Shown piece after piece: positions 45,247 through 53,468 of a DNA stretch of 64,000 bases. The notes under the pieces are model-generated. The model was not told the DNA's origin. It saw only the letters and a list, made by a program, of their open reading frames with translations, and searched no databases. This DNA is from an uncultured Muribaculum sp. (lineage in GTDB: Bacteria; Bacteroidota; Bacteroidia; Bacteroidales; Muribaculaceae), in the NCBI GenBank assembly GCA_910587665.1, contig CAJUMZ010000008.1:58661-122660 (forward strand). The letters are read 5' to 3'. Position numbers and translations under genes: made by a program. Each line of letters opens with the position of its first letter. The stretch's first letter is position 1.

Positions 45247-46241
45247 AAATAATCATAGAAAAAAATATCCCTTTCATAAAGGGACTTCTTGATAATATCG
45301 CCGAGGTAAGCTACCTCTCACCTGAGGAAATCAATGCGGAGACTATGCGTGACGCTGATGCCCTTATAACCCGTACACGCACCCGCTGCGACGCCTCGCT
45401 GCTTGAAGGCTCGAAATGCAGCTTCATAGCCACCGCAACCATAGGCACAGACCATATAGACCTTGATTACTGCCGCAGCCGAGGTATAACGGTAAAGAAC
45501 GCTCCGGGATGCAACGCACCCGCAGTCGCCCAGTATGTAATGGCATCGATAGCGGCTGTGAGAGGTTGTGGAAATGACTTCACTCTCGGAGTGGTAGGAG
45601 CGGGTCACGTGGGTTCTATTATCGTTGACTGGGCTCGCTCAATGGGAATCCGTACACTCGTATGTGACCCACCGAGAGCGGAAAAAGAGGGTGCGGAAGG
45701 CTTCTGTACCATGGATGAGATAGCCAGGGAATGTGACGTGATAACATTCCATACCCCCATGACAAGAGAAGGAAAATATCCCACATTTCACCTGCTCGAC
45801 CATGAATTTACAGCAAAATTAAAACGTAAACCACTGATAATAAACAGTGCCCGCGGACCTGTCACCGATACCGCAGCACTGCTTGACGGATTGCGAGACG
45901 GAAAGATCGGACATGCGGCTATCGACTGCTGGGAGGGAGAGCCGGGAATATCCCGGGAACTGCTTGAAAAAGCGGTGATAGCCACTCCCCACATAGCCGG
46001 ATATTCGAGAGAAGGGAAGATACGCGCCACCCGCATGGCTATTGACGCCCTCACCTCCCACTTCGGACTTCCCGAAGTGGAGATGAAAGAGCGTGTACCG
46101 TCAGGAGCGGCTACCGAAGTAACTTTCAGCTCGGTAGCGGCAAGCTATGATCCGCTTTCCGACACCGCCGCACTCAAGAGCGCGCCTGAAACGTTTGAAC
46201 AGCTGCGCAACACCTACAATTACCGTGATGAAGCGCGCTGA
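45243..46241 (+). CDS. pdxB: Erythronate-4-phosphate dehydrogenase
   Basis: 332 residues from the ATG at 45243, which overlaps the upstream stop (ATGA). An alternative in-frame Met lies 15 nt earlier. The 2-hydroxyacid dehydrogenase fold shows RTRTRCDASLLEGSKCSFIA, the Rossmann GVVGAGHVGS (G119, G121, G124), the catalytic Arg in INSARGPVTD, and the His of HIAGYSREGK. The HIAGYSREGK stretch and the C-terminal extension point to PdxB and not a general D-2-hydroxyacid dehydrogenase. It acts in the DXP-dependent vitamin B6 pathway with PdxJ, also in the window. It is somewhat shorter than E. coli PdxB (about 378). Confidence 0.92.
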   Translation: MKIIIEKNIPFIKGLLDNIAEVSYLSPEEINAETMRDADALITRTRTRCDASLLEGSKCSFIATATIGTDHIDLDYCRSRGITVKNAPGCNAPAVAQYVMASIAAVRGCGNDFTLGVVGAGHVGSIIVDWARSMGIRTLVCDPPRAEKEGAEGFCTMDEIARECDVITFHTPMTREGKYPTFHLLDHEFTAKLKRKPLIINSARGPVTDTAALLDGLRDGKIGHAAIDCWEGEPGISRELLEKAVIATPHIAGYSREGKIRATRMAIDALTSHFGLPEVEMKERVPSGAATEVTFSSVAASYDPLSDTAALKSAPETFEQLRNTYNYRDEAR

Positions 46242-46255
46242 TCAGAGGATCGTAC

Positions 46256-47869
46256 TTATTTGAACATCAATTCATAGAGGTCAAACAGAGGAGTTGCCTT
46301 TGTTTCCGATTCAATCACCAGATATATGGCATGTTTTCCTTTCAGATTTTCCGTACTTGCAAGATTTATATCAAAGTCAGTACGCTTTGCCGGCAAATCC
46401 TTTGAAAGCAACATAGTCCCTATATTCCTTCCATCTTTCTTTTCCCAAGGTGAATCAACCATCACCTTTATTTTCGCATCTTGACCGAGCGGCATCATAT
46501 CAAGTATAAGCTTGTTGACCTTAACGTCATCAAAATTAAAATACTTGTATCCTATGATAGATCCGGCTGTATTGTTGACCACGGGCATCTTGTTTTCCGC
46601 AAGGTCATATGGCTTGTCAAAACGCTTCTTGTCACCATAATACGGCTTTACATACGATCCGGGGAAATAGACATTGGGATAGGAATGTCGAGCCTCGCCC
46701 GGACCGGTGTAATAGCATGCTATACCCGCAGGATAACGCTTGAGCGGGTTAAGACCTGCAGTCTCAAATCCTTCGGAAGTGTACTCAGCCTCTGATATAG
46801 TGACCTTACCACCTCTACCTTCTTCTACAGACACCTCAATAGGCGCGACCATAGCCTGGCGGGTATACTCGTTGGTACCTGTCTGACGATGGTAAAACAC
46901 ATACCATTTTCCATTCAGCTCTATTATACTTCCATGGGTATTGCCAAAAGGAGTAGCCGTGGGAATTATCTTACCGTCGGCATCAGTCTCTCTCGCACGA
47001 CCGTCGATTATAGTGCCTCCATAAGTAAACGGGCCGAGCGGATTATCGCTGTATGCATAGGCGAGCGTATAATTTGTTGCCGGCAGCCCGAACTCGCCGT
47101 CATTGGTCCAGCGGCTATATATCAGTACATATTTATCCTTTATCTTGCGCATCGACGAAGCCTCGAAAAAGCGGAATACAGTGTCCTGGTCACGTGACGG
47201 GATAAGGTCTTCCACAATATTGCAACCGGGTTTTACAGTAGCCATCGTCATCGGGTCAAGCTCGGCTCCGTAAGACCGTTCAAAGCCCCAGTAGCCATAT
47301 ACTTTTCCATCGTCATCGACAAGTATTCCGGGGTCAAAGCGGAGTACACCATCGGTAACATAGGGATTTTCCTTGTTCCAGTTGCTTACTGTAAAGGGAC
47401 CGTCGGGGCGTGATGCCTTAGCCACCATACCGTTTCTGCCTCCGGCCTGATTGTTAGGATAGAGATAATATGTCTTTGTTCCGTCGGGAGCAACCGTTTC
47501 AGCAACATCCGGAGCGAAAAGCACATCGCCTACACCGCCTTCATTCAAAGGCTCGCCTGCGGCATTCAACTTGGATTCAAATATCACTCCGTCGTAACGC
47601 CAGTCATTAAGATTGTCGATCGGAGCTGACCAAACTACCTGCTCCAGACCGCAGTATTCAGTTTTCCGCGAGTCATGCGACCCGTATATATAAACCCTGT
47701 ACTTACCGGGATTGTCAGGATCCTCGAAAAGATACGGCTCACCATCGGGAATATATTCCCACAAAGGCAGAAAAGGATTTACCGCCCGGACACTCTCGCA
47801 AGGCGCCAATGCGATCAAGGCCAACGCACCACCGGCAACCGCCTTTACACAACGACTGAATGTTTTCAT
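46256..47869 (-). CDS. Secreted GH43-like glycoside hydrolase with C-terminal carbohydrate-binding-like domain
   Basis: 537 residues from ATG 47869; upstream in-frame codons run into the intergenic gap and are not used. Signal peptide about 1-29 (ends ESVRA). The five-bladed propeller of GH43 spans about 35-375: VRFDPGILVDDD-like blade, FRFFEASSMRKIKDKYVLIY (acid Glu), and NTHGSIIELNGKWYVFYHRQ (His). Residues about 400-537 form a beta-sandwich of the CBM6-like kind. GH43 enzymes are usually arabinanases, xylosidases or galactanases acting in the periplasm or outside. The exact substrate is not predicted. It is the last gene after the flippase-like and one-TM genes. Confidence 0.85.
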   Translation of the reverse strand: MKTFSRCVKAVAGGALALIALAPCESVRAVNPFLPLWEYIPDGEPYLFEDPDNPGKYRVYIYGSHDSRKTEYCGLEQVVWSAPIDNLNDWRYDGVIFESKLNAAGEPLNEGGVGDVLFAPDVAETVAPDGTKTYYLYPNNQAGGRNGMVAKASRPDGPFTVSNWNKENPYVTDGVLRFDPGILVDDDGKVYGYWGFERSYGAELDPMTMATVKPGCNIVEDLIPSRDQDTVFRFFEASSMRKIKDKYVLIYSRWTNDGEFGLPATNYTLAYAYSDNPLGPFTYGGTIIDGRARETDADGKIIPTATPFGNTHGSIIELNGKWYVFYHRQTGTNEYTRQAMVAPIEVSVEEGRGGKVTISEAEYTSEGFETAGLNPLKRYPAGIACYYTGPGEARHSYPNVYFPGSYVKPYYGDKKRFDKPYDLAENKMPVVNNTAGSIIGYKYFNFDDVKVNKLILDMMPLGQDAKIKVMVDSPWEKKDGRNIGTMLLSKDLPAKRTDFDINLASTENLKGKHAIYLVIESETKATPLFDLYELMFK

Positions 47870-47910
47870 GCTATATATCATTTTAGTTAAGAAACCTCTG
47901 TAGAAAAAAG

Positions 47911-48405
47911 TTATTTGACTGAGGTGACGACGGTAGAGGTTGCTCCGCGCCAAGGGAGCACTCCCCAGTAGCGTTTATATGTGACAGTTACCTCCCTGCC
48001 CGTGCCTTTTGCGGCAGCAAGCTTACGCGCCACATCATCATTATCGACTGAAAAAACGAAATCGCGTGAATAGGGTCGCGTAGAGTCAATCAGAGCCGAC
48101 TGAACTATCATCTGCCCTTCCCAGGTCTTGAACAACACACCCTGACGCTTGAAATCGACAACGTAACCATGCTCTTCCATATCGGTCTCATACGGATTTA
48201 CATAACGCACCCATGCAACCATAGCGAGAGAGAGAACTACTACCACGACGCTCCACCAGAATATACGGCGCATGGTGTGACGCTTTTTAGGCTTCTCCGG
48301 CACAGAAGGCGAGCCGGCTTCAGCAGGCGCACCCCCCTCAAACTTTATTACAGGCTCATTCTTCTCTTCAGAGAGAAAATTATCGGGTTTAGAGTCAAGA
48401 TCCAT
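47911..48405 (-). CDS. Single-pass membrane protein, Bacteroidetes family of unknown function
   Basis: 164 residues. A 45-residue acidic/proline-rich cytoplasmic N-terminus, one helix (about 49-68, IFWWSVVVVVLSLAMVAWV), then an extracytoplasmic beta-rich domain with GYVVDFKRQGVLFKTWEGQM and VTYKRYWGVLPWRG. Similar Bacteroidetes proteins are sometimes labelled 6-phosphogluconate dehydrogenase in databases, but nothing of that enzyme is present here. It lies 17 nt after the flippase-like gene. Confidence 0.75.
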   Translation of the reverse strand: MDLDSKPDNFLSEEKNEPVIKFEGGAPAEAGSPSVPEKPKKRHTMRRIFWWSVVVVVLSLAMVAWVRYVNPYETDMEEHGYVVDFKRQGVLFKTWEGQMIVQSALIDSTRPYSRDFVFSVDNDDVARKLAAAKGTGREVTVTYKRYWGVLPWRGATSTVVTSVK

Positions 48406-48422
48406 AACCGGGTAATTATAAT

Positions 48423-49445
48423 TTAGTTAATTATATCTTTTACAGCCGGGGCGGCATGCTTCTTGTCAAGCGCGATAGAGATGAAGGCATACAGACCGAG
48501 AATCACCAACAGGCATGTCTGGGAACCCCATACTATCGTAGCGAAAGCCGCGGCACGGTTGTATTCCACTCCGTATATGCCGAGGGCAAATATAATCGCA
48601 AGATGCCACGGTCCGAGACCTCCGTTGCTCGGGATGCCCATCGAGATACTTGACAGGACAAATGCCACTATCGCGCATACTATACCGAGATCGGCGGTGA
48701 AAGAAAAGGCAAAATAGGCAAGATAGAGCTGGAAGAAGTAGCATCCCCATACGGCAACCGTAAGCAACAGCCATTTGCCTTTATGAGGCATGGTGGCTAC
48801 AACTGCAAAGCCATTCCAGAGATTTTTAACAGCTTGACGCACACTAACAACCCACTTATTGGTACTCTTTGTCGTAAAAAGCCATACCACAAGCAGTATA
48901 CCTACAACGGCAACTCCCCATAGCCATGGAGAATGGAGCATATTCAGAATACCCTGATAAGTCTCCGGATATTTCTCGCCGAACGCTATGAAGGCCTGGC
49001 GTGCTATGAAAAATGTAATTATCGTAAGCAATAATACCGTGGCTGTATCGGCAAGCCTGTCACACACCATTGAACCAAAAACGGTAGTGAACTTCGCATC
49101 CTGACGTTTTGCGATATATCCGGTGCGCCAGATCTCACCGAGACGCGGGGCAAGCAGATTGACCGCATATGTACCGAAAATACTCCATACAAGTGGAGGG
49201 AGCGGAGTGTGGATATCAAGCGCATCAAGCTGAATGCTCCACCTCATGGCACGGAAAATATGAGAAAATATGCTTACCACCAAAGCGATGGCGATCCACA
49301 TGTAGTTACAGTTACGGATCTCATCAATTATCACATTTACGTCAATCTTTGAATACAGGTATATGCAAAGACACACACTCAACGCCACGGGAAGCCCGTA
49401 TTTCAATATATTCCGCAGCAGATTGCTCGACTTTTTCTTTTCCAA
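48423..49445 (-). CDS. Flippase-like membrane protein (lysylphosphatidylglycerol synthase TM region/UPF0104)
   Basis: 340 residues from a TTG start at 49445 (TTGGAAAAGAAAAAGTCG). No in-frame ATG occurs before about residue 44, so TTG is accepted. About 8 helices. The conserved stretches AVNLLAPRLGEIWRTGYI and SSISMGIPSNGGLGPWHLAI match the LPG-synthase transmembrane family, related to polyprenyl-glycan and lipid flippase-like proteins. It lacks the soluble aminoacyltransferase domain, so it is not a full MprF. The role is uncertain: it could move or sort membrane lipids or a polyprenyl-linked glycan. A -7 box at 49508-49515 lies upstream. Confidence 0.85.
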   Translation of the reverse strand: MEKKKSSNLLRNILKYGLPVALSVCLCIYLYSKIDVNVIIDEIRNCNYMWIAIALVVSIFSHIFRAMRWSIQLDALDIHTPLPPLVWSIFGTYAVNLLAPRLGEIWRTGYIAKRQDAKFTTVFGSMVCDRLADTATVLLLTIITFFIARQAFIAFGEKYPETYQGILNMLHSPWLWGVAVVGILLVVWLFTTKSTNKWVVSVRQAVKNLWNGFAVVATMPHKGKWLLLTVAVWGCYFFQLYLAYFAFSFTADLGIVCAIVAFVLSSISMGIPSNGGLGPWHLAIIFALGIYGVEYNRAAAFATIVWGSQTCLLVILGLYAFISIALDKKHAAPAVKDIIN

Positions 49446-49507
49446 AACTACTCTGTTAAAATGATTGATAAATGACCATAATATTCAGTCATCAGCTCTA
49501 TTATCTG

Positions 49508-49515
49508 CAAATTTA
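49508..49515 (-). promoter_or_regulatory. -7 box of the flippase-like operon
   Basis: Minus-strand TAAATTTG, 62 nt before the TTG start at 49445. No usual -33. It sits in a 258-bp divergent AT-rich region shared with the AraC gene (49704), which has only an imperfect GATTTTTG box at 49665-49672. Confidence 0.45.
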
Positions 49516-49703
49516 CATATTAACAATGACATTTCTATATTGGCATAATAAAAATATCTTTCCGACTTATAATATTAAGCATATGTAAAGATTGATAAAA
49601 GTTAGGTTTATTGGTCAAAAAGTCGAAAAATAAGTCCTTAAATTGGAAGTTATCATAAAAAAGACGATTTTTGTATTCCAAAAGGAACATAAGACATATA
49701 ACA

Positions 49704-50618
49704 ATGACCGTAAAATCAACAGGCATATCACATATTGCAGGTATAAAGAGCTTTTCGACAGATTTCAGCAGTTTCGGGGAGGATTACGTGTTTTCCCGTA
49801 TATCACCGGGTAAAGCGGCCCATCCCGGTGCATTGCTCGACAATCCATGGCGCTTTGACGGACTCACGCTTGTACTCTCCCTCAGCGGGATAAAGAGCGT
49901 AAACATAAATATGGAATCAATTGACGTTACCCCTAACTCCATAATCATAACCGGTCCAAATTCAATAATAAGTCCCGGAGGAATAGACTGGGAGCATATA
50001 GATGCCTATACACTGTTTATCTCCAAGGAGTTCATGATGGACATAAACCTTGACGTAAATGTAATAAATATCCGACAACAGTTTCAGAAACGAAAACCTG
50101 TAATATCGCTTTCAGAAGAGGAAACAATGCTGCTTCGCCGATATCTTGAGCTGCTGCATCTCAATGCCAAAAATAGGGAAATGTCACTCTATGTAAAAAG
50201 CATAGCCCGTAATCTTGTCTCGGCTCTTGTTTATGAAATGATGGAGATTGCCGTGAAATACGACGAGCCCGTAAATGATGAAAACAACCGCTACAAATCA
50301 CGCAGAATCGGATATGTCCACGATTTCATGCAACTTGTAACACGCTACCATACAAAAGAACGCTCCGTAGGATTTTACGCCGACAAACTGTACATATCCC
50401 CAAAATACCTGTCGCTGATAATCAAAGAGACAACAGGAAAAAGCGCGGCACAATGGATCGACGAATATGTGATACTTGAAGCCAAAAACATGCTCCGTTT
50501 TTCCGGAAAAAACATACAGCAGATAGCCTACGACCTTAATTTCACCAACCAGTCGTCGTTCGGAAAATTTTTCAAGCATCTTACAGGCATGTCGCCGACA
50601 GAGTTTCAGCATTCCTGA
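49704..50618 (+). CDS. AraC-family transcriptional regulator
   Basis: 304 residues from ATG 49704; a TTG at 49671 is rejected. The N-terminal 190 residues form a cupin-like sensing domain (LSLSGIKSVNINMESIDVTP, an AraC_binding type). The C-terminal 100 hold two helix-turn-helix units: YADKLYISPKYLSLIIKETT and IQQIAYDLNFTNQSSFGKFF, then LTGMSPTEFQ. It is a cytoplasmic activator or repressor. It is divergently placed to the flippase-like/GH43 genes across a 258-bp gap, so those genes are candidate targets. The ligand is unknown. Confidence 0.88.
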   Translation: MTVKSTGISHIAGIKSFSTDFSSFGEDYVFSRISPGKAAHPGALLDNPWRFDGLTLVLSLSGIKSVNINMESIDVTPNSIIITGPNSIISPGGIDWEHIDAYTLFISKEFMMDINLDVNVINIRQQFQKRKPVISLSEEETMLLRRYLELLHLNAKNREMSLYVKSIARNLVSALVYEMMEIAVKYDEPVNDENNRYKSRRIGYVHDFMQLVTRYHTKERSVGFYADKLYISPKYLSLIIKETTGKSAAQWIDEYVILEAKNMLRFSGKNIQQIAYDLNFTNQSSFGKFFKHLTGMSPTEFQHS

Positions 50619-50648
50619 AATGTCAGCTAATTTTATTACCTTTACGTC

Positions 50649-51185
50649 ATGAAGAAAAAGAGTATATGGGACCTCCACCGGGTAAGCGCCGAAGAGTTCA
50701 GACAACAGAAAAAATCACCGCTTGCAATGGTGCTTGACAATGTGCGCAGCCTCAGTAACGTAGGCGCTATATTACGCACATGCGATGCGTTTGCAGTGGA
50801 AGAAGTGCAGCTTTGCGGGGTTACAGGCACTCCTCCGTCGCCTGAAATACACAAGACCGCCCTTGGGGCGGAAGATTCCGTCAAATGGCGTTATTACGCC
50901 GACACTCTTGACGGCATAACAGAACTGAAACGCCGCGGATTCACCATATGCGTGCTTGAACAAGTGGAAGAGAGCATTTCACTCGAACGCTTCATACCCG
51001 AAACCGGAAAAAAATACGCCATCGTGGCCGGCAATGAAGTCAAAGGGGTAGCCCAGGAAGTGGTGGATGCCGCCGACATATGCCTGGAGATACCGCAGGC
51101 GGGCATAAAACACTCACTGAACGTGTCGGTAAGTGCCGGAATAGCCTTATGGCAGCTTTATTCGGAGATGATACGACGTCAATAA
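50649..51185 (+). CDS. TrmH/SpoU-family RNA 2'-O-methyltransferase
   Basis: 178 residues, smaller than most SpoU enzymes and lacking an N-terminal substrate domain. The three SPOUT motifs are NVRSLSNVGAILRTCDAF (motif 1 with catalytic Arg), AIVAGNEVKGV (motif 2) and IPQAGIKHSLNVSVSAGIAL (motif 3), which make the SAM-binding trefoil knot. The target RNA (tRNA or rRNA) cannot be told from sequence. A weak -7-like TACCTTTA lies 4 nt before the ATG. The 3' end overlaps the convergent kinase gene by 7 nt. Confidence 0.92.
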   Translation: MKKKSIWDLHRVSAEEFRQQKKSPLAMVLDNVRSLSNVGAILRTCDAFAVEEVQLCGVTGTPPSPEIHKTALGAEDSVKWRYYADTLDGITELKRRGFTICVLEQVEESISLERFIPETGKKYAIVAGNEVKGVAQEVVDAADICLEIPQAGIKHSLNVSVSAGIALWQLYSEMIRRQ

Positions 51186-52849
51186 TGGAATGACGAACCG
51201 CCGAGAAATTCCCTAAGCAGCGAAGTAGAGGGTATAAGACGATCGGTGATGGGAGTAAAGTAGCTCAACAATTTTCTAAGACGAAATGCTTCGGCATACT
51301 CCGGCATGTCACGAGGGACACCTTTGAGTATCTCGTCGGCAAACTCTTTCATGACACCAAGCTCAAAGATAAGCGACGAGTTAAACATCGCATCGGCATT
51401 TTCCTGATACGGAAATATCCATCGCTCCTCACCACGACGCACCGAAGGCCAACGGCGTATGGTATCAATCGCCGATACCCCACGGTATTTGAAGTCGCGG
51501 ATTATACGACGCAACAGACGATTATCGGTGGTGGGCACCCAGTTATGGTCGTCAATCGACAACGTTGTAAGCGCCGACACGTATATCATGTATTTAAGCT
51601 TGTCGTCGATATGGGAGGTAAGCTCCGGATTAAGTCCGTGGATACCTTCGATAAGCAATACTGAATTACTGTTTAACTTCAGCTTTTTACCTTTATATAC
51701 GCGTTGTCCGAGTTCAAAATTATAAGTGGGAAGATCAATCTCACCACCCTCTATAAGCGTGTTGAGGTCGCGGTTGAAAGTGTCAAGGTCAAGAGCGTAC
51801 AATGACTCGTAATCATAGTCGCCCGACTCATCACGCGGTGTATTCTCGCGATTGACAAAATAATCGTCAAGCGAAATCATCTTCGGTTCGAGCAGATTGG
51901 TCATCAGCTGTATGGCAAGACGCTTTGTAAATGTGGTCTTGCCCGACGATGACGGACCGGCTATAAGCACTATCTTCGCGCCTCCCTCGGCATAACGGCG
52001 AGATATCTCGTCGGATATTCTGCCTATCTTTTTATCATGCAATGCTTCCGCCACATTTATAAGCATGGCAGTCTCCTTATTGGCTACAGTCTCGTTAAGA
52101 TCACCTACATCATCCACCCCGATCACGCGGTTAAATGCAAGATAATCGGTAAACGCACCGTAAAGTTTTTCCTGTGCCACGGGTGAGGCGGGGCGATCGG
52201 GATTTTCACTATCAATACCCATAAGCAAAAATCCCTCCTTGTAAAGCACAAGGTCAAATACTTTCATCATGCCTGTTGACGGGGCAAGATTACCGTAATA
52301 GCTGTCACATATGCCGTCAAGACGGTAATACACAGTATAAAGCTCGTGCAATGTGCGCAGAAGCTTCACCTTGTCGTCAAGACCCTGCTTTTCAAATATA
52401 GCTATTACGTCGGTGGTAAGACGCTCCTTGCGCTCAAATTTAAGATCGCGCCTCACAAGATCGCGCATATATTCCTTAAGACTGTCAACAACAGCCTCAT
52501 CAACCGTTATATCGCCTGTAAGACGGCAATAATAGCCTCTTGACACCGAATGCTCTATCACCAACCGCACACCGGGATATAGCGCGGCTACAGCACGGTA
52601 AAGCATCATACAGAGTGAACGCACGTATACCCTGTGACCCGAAGGACTATCCTTTGTGAGAAAAAGCACCTGCTTCGGTGAAAAAAGCGGAAACTGGAGA
52701 TCCTCCGTGCGGTTGTTGACCTGGGCACATATAGGCTCGCCTTGAATACGGTCGGCTATGCCATTGTATATATCCATCAGCGTATCACCGCCATTAAAGG
52801 GTATATATTCACCAATATTCTTACAATATATTTTCAGCAGATTGCTCAT
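51179..52849 (-). CDS. TGS-domain nucleoside kinase, uridine kinase-like
   Basis: 556 residues. An N-terminal TGS/ThrRS-like region (about 1-75), a middle segment resembling the second additional domain of threonyl-tRNA synthetase (about 75-200), and a C-terminal P-loop kinase with Walker A GPSSSGKT (298-305) and DDYFVNRENTPRDESGDYDYESLYA, typical of uridine kinase/PRK. This fusion is found in Bacteroidetes and some other bacteria and is usually called nucleoside kinase. The presumed reaction is phosphorylation of uridine or cytidine. Why it carries a tRNA-synthetase-like half is unclear. It follows a small unknown gene by 25 nt. Confidence 0.88.
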   Translation of the reverse strand: MSNLLKIYCKNIGEYIPFNGGDTLMDIYNGIADRIQGEPICAQVNNRTEDLQFPLFSPKQVLFLTKDSPSGHRVYVRSLCMMLYRAVAALYPGVRLVIEHSVSRGYYCRLTGDITVDEAVVDSLKEYMRDLVRRDLKFERKERLTTDVIAIFEKQGLDDKVKLLRTLHELYTVYYRLDGICDSYYGNLAPSTGMMKVFDLVLYKEGFLLMGIDSENPDRPASPVAQEKLYGAFTDYLAFNRVIGVDDVGDLNETVANKETAMLINVAEALHDKKIGRISDEISRRYAEGGAKIVLIAGPSSSGKTTFTKRLAIQLMTNLLEPKMISLDDYFVNRENTPRDESGDYDYESLYALDLDTFNRDLNTLIEGGEIDLPTYNFELGQRVYKGKKLKLNSNSVLLIEGIHGLNPELTSHIDDKLKYMIYVSALTTLSIDDHNWVPTTDNRLLRRIIRDFKYRGVSAIDTIRRWPSVRRGEERWIFPYQENADAMFNSSLIFELGVMKEFADEILKGVPRDMPEYAEAFRLRKLLSYFTPITDRLIPSTSLLREFLGGSSFHY

Positions 52850-52874
52850 AACGGATGAATTTTTTAGACAATTA

Positions 52875-53396
52875 TTAAAGCATACGGAGAGCGCGCAGAT
52901 GCTCGATCACCTCACCGCGTGACATACGTCTTTGAGCCTTGAGATCACGGGCAAAATCATGGGCTACGCCCTGTACACCCACATGATTGAACACCTTGTG
53001 AAGGTAATTGTAGCTCTTGTTGAAAAGGCGTTCGATCTCATCGCTTTCAAGCGAGCAGGTCTCCCTGCCCTCTTCATCAAGATAGCGCAGAAGTTCGCCA
53101 CGCGTGGCATCATCCACCTGTTCCTTATGAAGTACATAGCTGCGACAAAGTATATTACCTATAAGCATACCCATCGACACCTGAAAATGCTGCACGATAT
53201 GATTCCATGCCACTTTAGCCGACAACCCGGGATTACCGGCAAAATAAAACTCAGGTGTAAACTCCACCGTTTCATCAGCAGGTGCATCTACAGAAATCGC
53301 AGAAAGTACATTTTCAGCTTCCCACACCACCATGCCTATAGCCATGCCCGTTATGCCGTAGCATTTGTCATTTTCATCTATATACTGAAGTTTCAT
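52875..53396 (-). CDS. Conserved Bacteroidales protein of unknown function
   Basis: 173 residues, soluble, alpha/beta. No signal peptide or known motif is visible. It has two cysteines (ILCRSYV and ETCSLES) and a histidine-bearing stretch KVAWNHIVQHFQVSMGMLIG. I do not recognise the family. A good promoter lies upstream (53434-53463), and it is followed 25 nt later by the nucleoside kinase, so the two are probably co-transcribed. Confidence 0.75.
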   Translation of the reverse strand: MKLQYIDENDKCYGITGMAIGMVVWEAENVLSAISVDAPADETVEFTPEFYFAGNPGLSAKVAWNHIVQHFQVSMGMLIGNILCRSYVLHKEQVDDATRGELLRYLDEEGRETCSLESDEIERLFNKSYNYLHKVFNHVGVQGVAHDFARDLKAQRRMSRGEVIEHLRALRML

Positions 53397-53433
53397 ACAA
53401 AAACGTAGCTTATTAGTCTTTATTTATAACACC

Positions 53434-53463
53434 AAATATAACGCTTTTGATTTACATTACCAA
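53434..53463 (-). promoter_or_regulatory. Promoter of the 53396-51179 gene pair
   Basis: On the minus strand TTG (53463-53461), 19-nt spacer, TATATTTG (53441-53434). Canonical; leader about 30 nt. Confidence 0.6.
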
Positions 53464-53468
53464 GAGTT

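Noticed and set aside
47911..48405. Annotation as 6-phosphogluconate dehydrogenase
   Set aside because: Only a single helix and a small beta domain are present. No Rossmann fold or 6PGD motif.
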